Below, piece by piece: positions 15,194 to 23,702 of a DNA stretch of 32,123 bases. The DNA lies in NCBI GenBank assembly GCA_030040265.1, contig JASHUB010000009.1, forward strand, positions 1-32,123, read 5' to 3'. The stretch comes from Microcaldota archaeon (GTDB lineage Archaea; Micrarchaeota; Micrarchaeia; Micrarchaeales; CABMGC01). The notes beneath the pieces were generated by a model. It did no database searches. It was not told the DNA's origin and saw only the letters and a list, made by a program, of their open reading frames with translations. The position numbers were made by a program, and so were the translations under genes. Numbering within the stretch: the first letter of the stretch is position 1; every line of letters starts with the position of its first letter.

Positions 15194-17776
15194 TCAAGGG
15201 ACCGAGAGTCCCATGCTCTGCCATTCGTCCAGAGTAGCGACCGGAGAAGACAGCCCAGGTGCATCGTACACTCCCGACATTGGGACCCAACTTATGTTCG
15301 CGGTGGTGCCGTTGTCGGCGAAACCGCTGTAGTCTTTCGCGTTGCCGTTTAGCGGCCACCATCCGACCAGACCGTTCGAGGATAGGGGCATGCCGTATAC
15401 TCCACGGCGATACAGCTCCGCGACCTGTGGCGCGCTAAGCGACCGGTTGTAGATCTGCACATCGGCCAGGCTGCCGTTCAGGCTTGAAGGAACCGCTTCG
15501 CTGAAGCCGAGCTTTATCGGGTTGATGGAGTTCGATAGAAGGCCCGCGGGCACCGCGGTCGACGGCTCTGGCGTCCCGTTCAGGTACAGCATCATCGTCC
15601 CTGCACCACCATATGTGACCGCGGCGAAGTACCACGTGTCGTTGTTCACGACAAGGGTACCGAGTGGGGTGGTTGCCGTGCCGCCGCTGGTGGTCAAGGT
15701 CGCCTGGAGGTTTTGGTCATCCACGGAAAGATTGAAGTCGTCGAAGCCAGCCACGCTGCTCGTCTTTGAGACGAGCACGGAGTTTGCCGTGGTGTTGGCC
15801 AGCCTGAACCATACCGCGAGGGTTATCTCTCCTGACGCATTTATCTGCGGCGCGCTCGGTATCGTTACGTTGCTGCCCGGGCCGCTGAATGCCGCTGTCT
15901 GTGCGCCTTTCTGTCCTATCTCAAGGGGCGCGCCACCAAGATAGACGTGCGGCAGTGCGTTGTTGTCACACTGCGATACGCTGTCGCAGTTGAGCACTCC
16001 TGGCACCGCCCAGACCTGGCCGACGTCGCGGGACAGGAAGCTGTCACGTGCATAGCCTGGGGCGACAGTGAATGGGATTGCGGGAGACGATGCGGCGTTG
16101 TTGCCATTGCCGCTATAATCGTTCGGGTTGCCGTTGAGCGGCCACCATCCGACAAGGCCGGAGTTGCCTGCGGGTACGTCGCTGACTCCGTTCTGGAACA
16201 GCGTGGTGAGCTCGGAGCGCGTCAGCGAGGAGTTGTACACCTGCACGCTGGCCACGTATCCGTTGGTGAGGGAGCCTATGTCGAACGGGTTGCCAGAAGC
16301 GGGTATCGACCCGGATGCGGAGGTGTTCACGCACATCGATGCGTCTATGCAGACTTCTATGAGCGACCCGGAGTAAGTGCCCGACAGCATGTACCACCCG
16401 CCAGAGGAGATGCTATTGGTGGTGGTCACGCCCCCTACAGTAGGTATGCTGAAGGCGACGGTGCCCGTGTTGCCGACGCTGAGCCCACCCACGCCTCCGG
16501 ATTGCATGGTCACAACAGCAGCGCTGGTGGGCGCTGGAAGCGAGTTGAGATAGACCCACACGACCTGCGTCTCTGCGCTTGTCCCGAATGGGACCGAGTT
16601 CGCTGCGAACGCGGCCATCGAGCCGCTCAGGCTTGCAGCCTGACGGTCGTAGCCTGAGAACGCAACTACACCATCTGGCGAGTCGTTCATCAGCGACGAC
16701 TGGGCGCGTTCGAGATACGATGGCGCAAGCGGAGATGCGAAGTAGTAGCCTCCTGATGCAGCGGCGATCAGGCCGCTTATGTCGTAGGTCGAGAGCGTTG
16801 GCCCGTAGAGAAGGATGCTCCTTCCGCTCTCAATGCTGCGCGGGATTGTTGAGTTGGTAGGGTATATGAGGTATGGCACGCCTGGCCCTGACACCGATAC
16901 GTTGGTTATTATGCCGGCAAAGAGCCCTGCGCAGCCACCGAGTGCGCCGGGGTTGCTCGTGACAAGTATGACGCCTTTGTCGAAAGGTGCGTTGAACAGG
17001 AGCGTCGACAGTGTGGCGCACGTGTCCGAAGACATGGATGCCGGGACCTGATATGCTGTGCCATAAGCATACGTCGTGGTGTTGCCCGACTGCGCAGGCT
17101 CGCCGCCGATGGCGGAAGTCAGGTTGTCCAATTCGGCAAAGCTTATCTGCTGGAACACCCCCTGCTGGGCGTAGAACAGGTCCGGGGTTCCGTTGAGCTG
17201 AATCGATGCATTGACCGGAATCGTGTAATTGTAAATGCTTCCGGACGCGTTGATCAGCACGTGCTCGTTGTAAGATACGGTTAGCGCGTATGAGCCATCC
17301 TGGCTTATCACAGGCTGCGTCTCGCTTACCGAGAATTCTGAGTATGGGATGTTCAATGAACCAATGACGTGCGCGTTGTACGACCTGAGCGTGAGGTTGG
17401 CCATGCCGGCGAGCAGCGAATTCGCTGCAGCGCCCTGAGGCACATTCGGCAGCGTGCCGTTTGCGATGAGCCACGACATGTATTCGCTGGTGTTCGATAT
17501 GAAGTTGTCGCGCCTCATCGATGGGTTGTATTCGTAGTTGAACAGAGTCGAGAGCGCCCTCTGCGCGCTGGCTGACGCGAACGACTGTGCGCTGATCGCC
17601 AAGTCCCGTCCGTAAGCGCTGCTGCTGAGGCTCTGCACTGCGATCTGGTCGTTGCCGTTCGCGTTTATCCCCAGAGTTATGTAGGCGACTAGCGAAGCGA
17701 GCATCAGCAGGAAGAGCACCAGTACCAATATGGTCATGAGCTGGCCCTTGCTGCTGCCCCTGAGGTTTATCTCCAT
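15194..17776 (-). CDS. Giant prepilin-like LamG surface protein (last gene of the operon)
   Basis: An 860-residue exported protein. The N-terminus (RGSSKGQLMTILVLVLFLL) has a basic leader, KG before Q, then one long hydrophobic helix, as in class III prepilin signals. Residues ~40-390 are Ser/Thr/Asn-rich with several N-x-S/T sites and no recognised fold. Two concanavalin-like LamG domains follow (about 400-540 and 600-795). Each ends with a VQxYNxSLxxxxxxxLxxxG linker and a GLVGWWPLNGN segment (near 542 and 805). The last WWPLNGN unit is followed by only ~50 residues instead of another LamG domain. LamG domains bind glycans or proteins, so this may be a tip adhesin. The ATG at 17776 overlaps the upstream gene by 10 nt. 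Confidence 0.8.
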   Translation of the reverse strand: MEINLRGSSKGQLMTILVLVLFLLMLASLVAYITLGINANGNDQIAVQSLSSSAYGRDLAISAQSFASASAQRALSTLFNYEYNPSMRRDNFISNTSEYMSWLIANGTLPNVPQGAAANSLLAGMANLTLRSYNAHVIGSLNIPYSEFSVSETQPVISQDGSYALTVSYNEHVLINASGSIYNYTIPVNASIQLNGTPDLFYAQQGVFQQISFAELDNLTSAIGGEPAQSGNTTTYAYGTAYQVPASMSSDTCATLSTLLFNAPFDKGVILVTSNPGALGGCAGLFAGIITNVSVSGPGVPYLIYPTNSTIPRSIESGRSILLYGPTLSTYDISGLIAAASGGYYFASPLAPSYLERAQSSLMNDSPDGVVAFSGYDRQAASLSGSMAAFAANSVPFGTSAETQVVWVYLNSLPAPTSAAVVTMQSGGVGGLSVGNTGTVAFSIPTVGGVTTTNSISSGGWYMLSGTYSGSLIEVCIDASMCVNTSASGSIPASGNPFDIGSLTNGYVASVQVYNSSLTRSELTTLFQNGVSDVPAGNSGLVGWWPLNGNPNDYSGNGNNAASSPAIPFTVAPGYARDSFLSRDVGQVWAVPGVLNCDSVSQCDNNALPHVYLGGAPLEIGQKGAQTAAFSGPGSNVTIPSAPQINASGEITLAVWFRLANTTANSVLVSKTSSVAGFDDFNLSVDDQNLQATLTTSGGTATTPLGTLVVNNDTWYFAAVTYGGAGTMMLYLNGTPEPSTAVPAGLLSNSINPIKLGFSEAVPSSLNGSLADVQIYNRSLSAPQVAELYRRGVYGMPLSSNGLVGWWPLNGNAKDYSGFADNGTTANISWVPMSGVYDAPGLSSPVATLDEWQSMGLSVP

Positions 17777-19908
17777 GCGTAAACACCCACGTCGTATGCC
17801 CGAGACGCTCCGGGATAGCTGGCTACAGGAATGCCGACCGTTGCGGACGCCTTGCTCACCTCGAACGAGTTGATGAGTCCGCCTGGAAGGTAGTTCGCAC
17901 CTATTGCATCGACACCGCCGTACACGTAGCCCGTGTAGTTGTACGGGCCGAAGTCGTCGGCGCCGCCCTCCATCGGATACCACGCTAGCGCGCCGCTTAT
18001 CGGAGCGCCCTGGAGCCCGTTCTGGTAGACCTCCTCGACTTGAGGTCCGGTCAGTGCTGTGCCGTATATCTGGACGTTGGCCATCCTGCCCGAATATGAG
18101 TCTGCGGACGGCAACGTGTTGAACGCGCCCAGATACATGCCGCCCCGCGCTCTGGGCAGAACCGGGAGCGTGTTCGAGCTTTCCACGAGCGCGCCGTCAA
18201 CGTATATCGATATGGTGCCGGTTATGTAGTTGTAAGTGCCAACAACGTTTTGCCACTTGTTTGACGATACTGTGGCGCTGACATTATGCCTTGGCACCGT
18301 CCCGTCATTGCTGAAGAGCAGCCTTTGCGATGCCTGTTCCACCATGTATGGGCAGCCGCTGCCTGAGCAGTTCTCCGCCATTATGGTGTTGTTGAGCCCC
18401 TGCCAGGAGTTCGGGTCTATCCACAGCGACCACGAATAAGCGTTGGTCTCGGCGTTGCTGCTGTTGCCCAGGAACACCAGCCCCTTTGCGCCGGTGAAGT
18501 TGTCGACCGCAAGGCCAGGGGCGAACGTCCCGTTGATGAAGACGCTGTAATTATACATGGGAACCACGCCGTTGACCAGCGCCGTGGCGCAGCTTCCCTG
18601 GCCGTTGAGATACAGGGACACTGCAGCGGATAGGACGCTGTCGCTGCTGCTCGCGGGGCATGCGCCGTATGCGGTTATGAACTGGTTGGATGGTACGTAT
18701 AGGTTGCCGTATGCGATCGACATGTTTGGCGAAGCGATACTGTACGGATAGTTGGTTGTCCACAGCACCGCGCCATTGTTGATGTTCTGCGCCACAAGCC
18801 ATCCGCCGGACCAGAGCGAGTACACTATCGAGCCGCCTATCACCGGGGTCGATGCGGGATACGCTGCCCCAAGAGACGGAGGCATCGTCCTTGACCACAG
18901 TTGAATTCCGGATGGTGTATAGGCGGACATCGACGACGTTCCTTGGTAGACTATCAGACCGCTTCCCGTGGCAACTCCTGTGACCGGGCTTGTCGTTGCC
19001 TGCGGGAACGAGCCGAAGTTGCTTCCGTTGAGCGATACCCCGTCTGCAGCAGTGCCGTTTCCGAACACTATTGTGCCGCCGATTCCGGCTATGCTTGATG
19101 ACATCCCGGTGTATCCGACTGGTGCGAAGAGCTCGGCCGCGTTGCCGCCGCTCGCGCCTATCGCGGTGATCGTGCCGGACGTCCTGACAGCGACGGCACC
19201 CTGCACTATTGCTATGTCAGTCGGTACCGCGCCAACATCGACATGCCATTCCACCGTGCCGTTGGAGGCGAAGAGACCATACACGAAGTGGTTGGCACCT
19301 CCCAGTATCACCTGGTCGCCATACACTAAGATAGGTGTGGTGACGAGAGTCGAGCCGGGTATGCCTGCGCTCCAGACTAACGAGCCGTTGAGCGCGCTCA
19401 CGGCTGTGACGTTTGTGGTGTTCGCATATATGATCATGCCTGAATATAGGGCCGGCTCAGATGCGACTACGCTGGGCATATCGATAGCCCAAGCGAGCGT
19501 GCCGAACGTGCCGTTCAGGGCATAGAGTGCGCCTGACGTTGCAAAGTATACATCACCGTAGCCGGCCACCGCACCGCTTATCGGAGCCTGCAACAGAGAA
19601 TACTGGTATGCTACGCTTGGATTTTCGGGACCGGCAGGGGAGTCGCCGGTGTGCGCCGCGTTCTGCCCGAGCTGCGGCCACGTCTCGTTTGCAGCGATAC
19701 CTTTTGCGAGCATCGCAGCGGCGACGTGGCTGGAAGACAGAGTGCCGACACCCGTTCCGAGAAGGCTGTCCAGTATCGACTGCGTGCTTGTGTAACTGAG
19801 CAACGCAGGAGTTGGCGCCTGGTATGTGAAGTACAGGAGTATCGATATCCCTGCTGTCGCTATCACGAGGGCGAATATGGAGTCTAGAGTGAACACTATC
19901 CCCTTCAT
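17767..19908 (-). CDS. Prepilin-like protein with PQQ-type beta-propeller and LamG domain
   Basis: A 713-residue exported protein starting at ATG 19908; a GTG at 19917 would add three residues and overlap the upstream stop. MKG-IVFTLDSIFALVIATAGI is a prepilin-like signal with a hydrophobic helix. Residues ~80-400 contain repeated propeller blades of the PQQ-binding type, seen as ALNGTFGTLAWA, ALNGSLVWSAG, ASNGTVEWHVD, PSGIQLWSR and NNGAVLWTTN. A LamG domain follows (about 460-640), ending NVQIYGTALTGPQVEEVYQN and AWYPMEGG. The propeller probably serves in binding rather than as a dehydrogenase, since no PQQ ligand set is obvious. N-x-S/T sites are numerous. Confidence 0.8.
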   Translation of the reverse strand: MKGIVFTLDSIFALVIATAGISILLYFTYQAPTPALLSYTSTQSILDSLLGTGVGTLSSSHVAAAMLAKGIAANETWPQLGQNAAHTGDSPAGPENPSVAYQYSLLQAPISGAVAGYGDVYFATSGALYALNGTFGTLAWAIDMPSVVASEPALYSGMIIYANTTNVTAVSALNGSLVWSAGIPGSTLVTTPILVYGDQVILGGANHFVYGLFASNGTVEWHVDVGAVPTDIAIVQGAVAVRTSGTITAIGASGGNAAELFAPVGYTGMSSSIAGIGGTIVFGNGTAADGVSLNGSNFGSFPQATTSPVTGVATGSGLIVYQGTSSMSAYTPSGIQLWSRTMPPSLGAAYPASTPVIGGSIVYSLWSGGWLVAQNINNGAVLWTTNYPYSIASPNMSIAYGNLYVPSNQFITAYGACPASSSDSVLSAAVSLYLNGQGSCATALVNGVVPMYNYSVFINGTFAPGLAVDNFTGAKGLVFLGNSSNAETNAYSWSLWIDPNSWQGLNNTIMAENCSGSGCPYMVEQASQRLLFSNDGTVPRHNVSATVSSNKWQNVVGTYNYITGTISIYVDGALVESSNTLPVLPRARGGMYLGAFNTLPSADSYSGRMANVQIYGTALTGPQVEEVYQNGLQGAPISGALAWYPMEGGADDFGPYNYTGYVYGGVDAIGANYLPGGLINSFEVSKASATVGIPVASYPGASRAYDVGVYAWR

Positions 19909-19909
19909 C

Positions 19910-20437
19910 TCAGCCACCGCTTATCGTGGAGTTCGTCCACACCTCTACCACCACCTGCACGGGTTCGCCGTTGAGCACCGCGCTCTCCGATGCTGACTGC
20001 ACGGATGTAGCGCCGTTCGCGGTCGGCGATAGCCCCATGCTTATGTCAGTGTTGTTCCCTTTTATCAATATGAAGTAATCGAACCCGATGCCGAGAAGCG
20101 CTTTTGTCGCCTGGTAGTTGTGGTTCGACATCGATTCGAGCGTCGCAATCTTCTCGGGCGAGAGCACGCTGCCCCCCTGTGCGAGGCCTGCGCCAATGCC
20201 CGTCCAGCTAGAGGCGTTGGACGCCGAGACCTGGCCCTCCCAGTTGGCGGGCGACCCGGCGGTCAGCAGCCTTGATGCAAGCGACAGAGTCTGCAGCTGC
20301 ATGTCCTGCACCCCCGCGTTGCTCGCAAGCGAGAGCTGGCCGTTTATGCTGGACCAGACTGCGACGAGTATCACCATCGTGATGCTGAACAGTATCATCG
20401 CGAATATGATGTCGAAAGACCAGAACTGCGCCTTCAT
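19910..20437 (-). CDS. Prepilin-like protein (minor pilin type)
   Basis: A 175-residue protein beginning MKA-QFWSFDIIFAMILFSITM: short basic leader, Ala at -1, Gln at +1 and one hydrophobic helix, with an Asp near +6. The rest is a small Ser/Asn-rich exported domain ending WTNSTISGG, with several N-x-S/T sites and no cysteine. Its size fits a pilin or pseudopilin. Its start overlaps the stop of the large LamG gene by 4 nt (ATGA), so translation is probably coupled. The N-terminal pattern (xFxFDxIFA) resembles that of the following PQQ/LamG protein, so the two may pack together. Confidence 0.75.
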   Translation of the reverse strand: MKAQFWSFDIIFAMILFSITMVILVAVWSSINGQLSLASNAGVQDMQLQTLSLASRLLTAGSPANWEGQVSASNASSWTGIGAGLAQGGSVLSPEKIATLESMSNHNYQATKALLGIGFDYFILIKGNNTDISMGLSPTANGATSVQSASESAVLNGEPVQVVVEVWTNSTISGG

Positions 20438-23214
20438 GGAGAAACACCCAATGCGACAGGCTTCGACGCTACAGGAGGCGTGCCTGCCTGGTAGGCCTGC
20501 TCAACCTGCACCTGGCTGAGCGCCGCGTCGTATACCCTAACATCAGCTATCGTGCCGTTGAACGACGGCGTGCCGCCCAGCACCAGCTGATCGGAGTTCG
20601 TTGCCGGGTTCGGCAGCCCTGTGTAGTTGCCCGTCTGCTGCCCGTTCACGTACCACGTGGCAGTCCCCGAATTGAACACGAGGGTCGCGAACGCCCATGT
20701 CTGAGCTGGAATCGCAGAGCTGTTTATGTCGTTGTGCACGGCGCTGCTCGAGTCCACGTATTCGAACGTGAGCGGAGTTCCCTGCGCGCTTCCCGCGGAG
20801 CACGCGCCTCCCTTGGTCTGCGAGTAGATGCACATCGCAGATGTGCAGGAGCTCTTCGCGAGTATGACGTCGCAAGAAGCCATCTGCGCGTCCTTGTAGA
20901 CCCAGAACGAGATCGTGAAGCTGCTCCCTAGGTCGAGCGGTCCTGAGCTATCGACGGTTATGTTGCCGTTGTTAGCGGCGTAGTCGCTGAAAGATGCGCC
21001 GTACTGGCCGTTGGAGTTGAGCAGGGACGGAGTCACCGGCTCCTGCTGCGAGTATGCCACCGCAGAGGCGGTGCCGTTGTTCCCGTTGCCGCTGAAGTCC
21101 TGTGTGTTGCCCTCGAGAGGGTACCATAGCAGGAGCTGCGAGTTCGGCACAGGAGTGCCGGTCGTCCCGGACCGGTATATCCCGTAGATCTGCGACGGGG
21201 TGAGGGACGCGTTGTATAGCTGCACGTTGGCCATCGAGCCGTTGAATGCGCCTATCCCGAACAGGGACTTTGCGAGCGAGAATCCCGTTAGAGAGTATGG
21301 TGGCGCTGCTACCGGAGAGATTGTGTACGCCGGCGAGCCGTCCACGTAGAACGATGCTGTCCCGCTGTCCAGCGATACCGCCAGGAACGTCCATCCCGTC
21401 CCAACGCCATATCCTGGATAGATGTTTGGCCCGACGCCTATCTGCTCGTCGCCAGTGCCTGGCGCAGCGCCCAGGCCGTTGCCGTTCGTGAGGAACAGCT
21501 CGAACGGGTTCGTGCCGCTCGCGTTCGCGACGGTGTAGCCGCTGGAGCTTGTCATCTGCGACAGGCTGCTGGCGTTGACCCACATCGTCAGCGTGAGCGC
21601 GTCGGTCTGCACCCTGAGCCGCGATGATACGCTGCTGCTCGTCCCGTTGAAACCGGCAGTCAGTATCGATGCCTGGTTGACCGTGCCGTTCTGCAGGAGT
21701 TGCGAGGGTGCAACACCTCCGTAGATCGTGCCGTTGTCGCCGTTGATGCTGTAGTCATTGGCATTTCCATCGAGCGGCCACCATCCCGCAATGCTGCTGC
21801 TGCCTATCGGCGAGCTCGCGATGCCTTGTTGGTAGAGCAGCTGCACATCGCCAGGCGAAAGCACCGAGTCGTAGACCTGGACGTTCGCCAGCTTCCCATC
21901 GAAGTGGCCCCCGGTGAGCGACGCGTTGTTGATTCCGCTGAATAGAAGGTTGTTCATGTCTGGGATGACCGACGCGCCGTCCGTGTTGCCAGTGCCTACA
22001 AGGACACCGTCAACGTATAGGTCGAGCTCGCCGGACGATGCGTTGAAAATCCCGGTGAGCATGTACCACCTGTTGAGCTGCGGCGTGGCGTTCGTTGCGA
22101 GCGCTGTCGGTATAGTGTTCGCGTCGACCGACCAGTAAAGGTAGCCGTTGTCGCCGTATTCGAACCACCACATACCCGGATATCCGTGTCCGACTATCAC
22201 GCTGGTCGCGCCGCTTGCCGGATTCGGCACAGACGCCCCGTCGCGGCCGTTGCCGTATAGCGCTGGGTTGAACCAGAGGTTCACCGTGACGGTGCCCGAG
22301 TTCAGCGCAGCGGAGTTCGGTATCGAGACGTAGCCGCTCTGCCCGTCGAAGGACATCGCATAGTCGGGCTGCGACCAGGACACAAGGCCGTTGAATTGGC
22401 CATCGTTCCCGTTGCCGCTCAGGTCTGGGGCTGCGTTGCCCTGCCCTATGTTCAGCGGCCACCATCCGACAAGGCTGCTCTGCGCGCTTGCGTTGCCGTT
22501 GTATGCGGTCGCCTTCACGACCGCGTAACCGCCGTTGCCCTGGCTTTGGAGGTACGCGGCGGCGACGCCATTTGAATCTGTGAAGCTCGCTGTTGAGATC
22601 CCGTTAGTGCCGAACGACCCGAGAGTCGTGGCGAAGCCGACGAGCGCTCCGGATATGGGCTCTCCGGCCGCGTTGGTGACTTTTGCGGATATCGCCATGG
22701 TGTTGTTCAACCCTGAATTGGATACGGACTGCGCGGACAGCGATACCGATGCCGGTACGTCGCTGCCGAAGCGGCACGACAGGTCGACGCATATGGTTCC
22801 GAACGAGTTCTGCACAGTGATGCTGCCGTTCGCTATCGGTATCGAGTATGCACCGAGCGTGAAGTACGCCGGGTCTGACGCGACCTCTGCGACGGAGCTG
22901 TACGCGATGGCCTGCACTATCTGCTTGCCTGTCACGGCCTGTATGACGACTATGCCGCCTTTGGTTATGCTGATGTTGTACTTGAGCGCTCCGATGCTTG
23001 AGGGGATGAAGAAACGCGACTGGTAGCCGTTGCCTGACTGCTGCGCGGTGCTCAGCTGGAGGGCTATCTGCTGCGCTGTCGCCTGGAGCTGGTCCAGCGT
23101 CTCTCCGGTCTCGACTATCGCGCGCTGGTTCGCGATCAGGGCGAAAGTGAAGATGAAGACTATCAGGACGAACGAGAAGATGAGCATGAACTCGAGCGAA
23201 AGTTGCAGCTTCAT
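20434..23214 (-). CDS. Giant prepilin-like protein with Ig-like and three LamG domains
   Basis: A 926-residue exported protein from the ATG at 23214. MKL-QLSLEFMLIFSFVLIVF is a prepilin-type start with Gln at +1 and Glu at +5. Residues ~150-240 resemble a bacterial Ig-like (Big_1/invasin) domain (VPASVSLSAQ, GEPISGALVGF, TDSNGVAAAYL). Three LamG units follow (about 245-475, 476-690 and 697-915), each opened by a WWPL/WYPL...SGNGN(D/N)G segment. The first two close with a VQ(V/L)Y...Y linker and the third with VRVYDAALSQVQVEQAY. The build is that of an adhesin on a pilin anchor; it is far longer than ordinary pilins. It lies 11 nt after the upstream gene and overlaps the next by 4 nt. Confidence 0.82.
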   Translation of the reverse strand: MKLQLSLEFMLIFSFVLIVFIFTFALIANQRAIVETGETLDQLQATAQQIALQLSTAQQSGNGYQSRFFIPSSIGALKYNISITKGGIVVIQAVTGKQIVQAIAYSSVAEVASDPAYFTLGAYSIPIANGSITVQNSFGTICVDLSCRFGSDVPASVSLSAQSVSNSGLNNTMAISAKVTNAAGEPISGALVGFATTLGSFGTNGISTASFTDSNGVAAAYLQSQGNGGYAVVKATAYNGNASAQSSLVGWWPLNIGQGNAAPDLSGNGNDGQFNGLVSWSQPDYAMSFDGQSGYVSIPNSAALNSGTVTVNLWFNPALYGNGRDGASVPNPASGATSVIVGHGYPGMWWFEYGDNGYLYWSVDANTIPTALATNATPQLNRWYMLTGIFNASSGELDLYVDGVLVGTGNTDGASVIPDMNNLLFSGINNASLTGGHFDGKLANVQVYDSVLSPGDVQLLYQQGIASSPIGSSSIAGWWPLDGNANDYSINGDNGTIYGGVAPSQLLQNGTVNQASILTAGFNGTSSSVSSRLRVQTDALTLTMWVNASSLSQMTSSSGYTVANASGTNPFELFLTNGNGLGAAPGTGDEQIGVGPNIYPGYGVGTGWTFLAVSLDSGTASFYVDGSPAYTISPVAAPPYSLTGFSLAKSLFGIGAFNGSMANVQLYNASLTPSQIYGIYRSGTTGTPVPNSQLLLWYPLEGNTQDFSGNGNNGTASAVAYSQQEPVTPSLLNSNGQYGASFSDYAANNGNITVDSSGPLDLGSSFTISFWVYKDAQMASCDVILAKSSCTSAMCIYSQTKGGACSAGSAQGTPLTFEYVDSSSAVHNDINSSAIPAQTWAFATLVFNSGTATWYVNGQQTGNYTGLPNPATNSDQLVLGGTPSFNGTIADVRVYDAALSQVQVEQAYQAGTPPVASKPVALGVSP

Positions 23215-23225
23215 CCAAAAACCCC

Positions 23226-23702
23226 TCAAGTGATAAGCGACATGTAGACGCACGGCACAGGCGCCCCGTTCTGGCACGTCGGCTCGGCGGTTACGTTTAT
23301 CAGATACGTTCCCGATGCCGTTATGCCGCCTAGGTCACCGCTTACGTTGACCGGCGTGTAGGCCGTGATGTAGCTAGGCCCCACAGGTGATCTTATCACG
23401 AATATGACCTCGTGCCCTGGCTGGTTGTTGGAGTTGCCCACGTAGATGCTCTGCACGCCAGACGGCACCTGTATGGTTGCCTGCTCCTTTGCAGGGTATC
23501 CCTCACTGCCCACAAGAGTCGCGTAGCTGGAGAGCTTTGTCGCCGCCTGCTGCGCCTCGACCGAAGAGATGGTCGAGTTTGCGCTTGCGAGCTGGATGAA
23601 CGCGAGGACCACGAGCGGAAGCAGGACCGCGAGGCCCAGCGAAAGGGTCATAAGTAGCTCGAAGCTGGATTGCCCCTTCTTCCCGCCCCTCCGGTCATTC
23701 AT
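23226..23702 (-). CDS. Prepilin-like protein with canonical class III signal
   Basis: A 158-residue protein from the ATG at 23702. The leader MNDRRGGKKG is followed by QSSFELLMTLSLGLAVLLPL: cleavage after Gly, Gln at +1, Glu at +5 and a hydrophobic helix, the textbook archaeal type IV pilin pattern. The mature domain of about 120 residues is beta-rich, with two cysteines near the end (PTCQNGAPVPCVYMSL) that could form a disulfide. Its start overlaps the stop of the CBS-domain gene by 8 nt, so it is translationally coupled to it. This is the best candidate for the main filament subunit of the operon. Confidence 0.82.
   Translation of the reverse strand: MNDRRGGKKGQSSFELLMTLSLGLAVLLPLVVLAFIQLASANSTISSVEAQQAATKLSSYATLVGSEGYPAKEQATIQVPSGVQSIYVGNSNNQPGHEVIFVIRSPVGPSYITAYTPVNVSGDLGGITASGTYLINVTAEPTCQNGAPVPCVYMSLIT

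Noticed and set aside
17777-17983. Upstream extension of the last LamG protein (start at 17983)
   Set aside because: The extra 69 residues are Arg-rich and lie inside the upstream gene. The ATG at 17776 gives a proper prepilin-type N-terminus.
15300-22480. CRISPR array or tandem DNA repeat
   Set aside because: The repeated units are protein-level LamG linkers hundreds of bases apart with divergent DNA, not regular short repeats with spacers.
23215-23277. Upstream extension of the large LamG protein (start at 23277)
   Set aside because: Starting at 23214 gives MKLQLSLEFML, a prepilin signal; the extension would bury it and overlaps the upstream gene.
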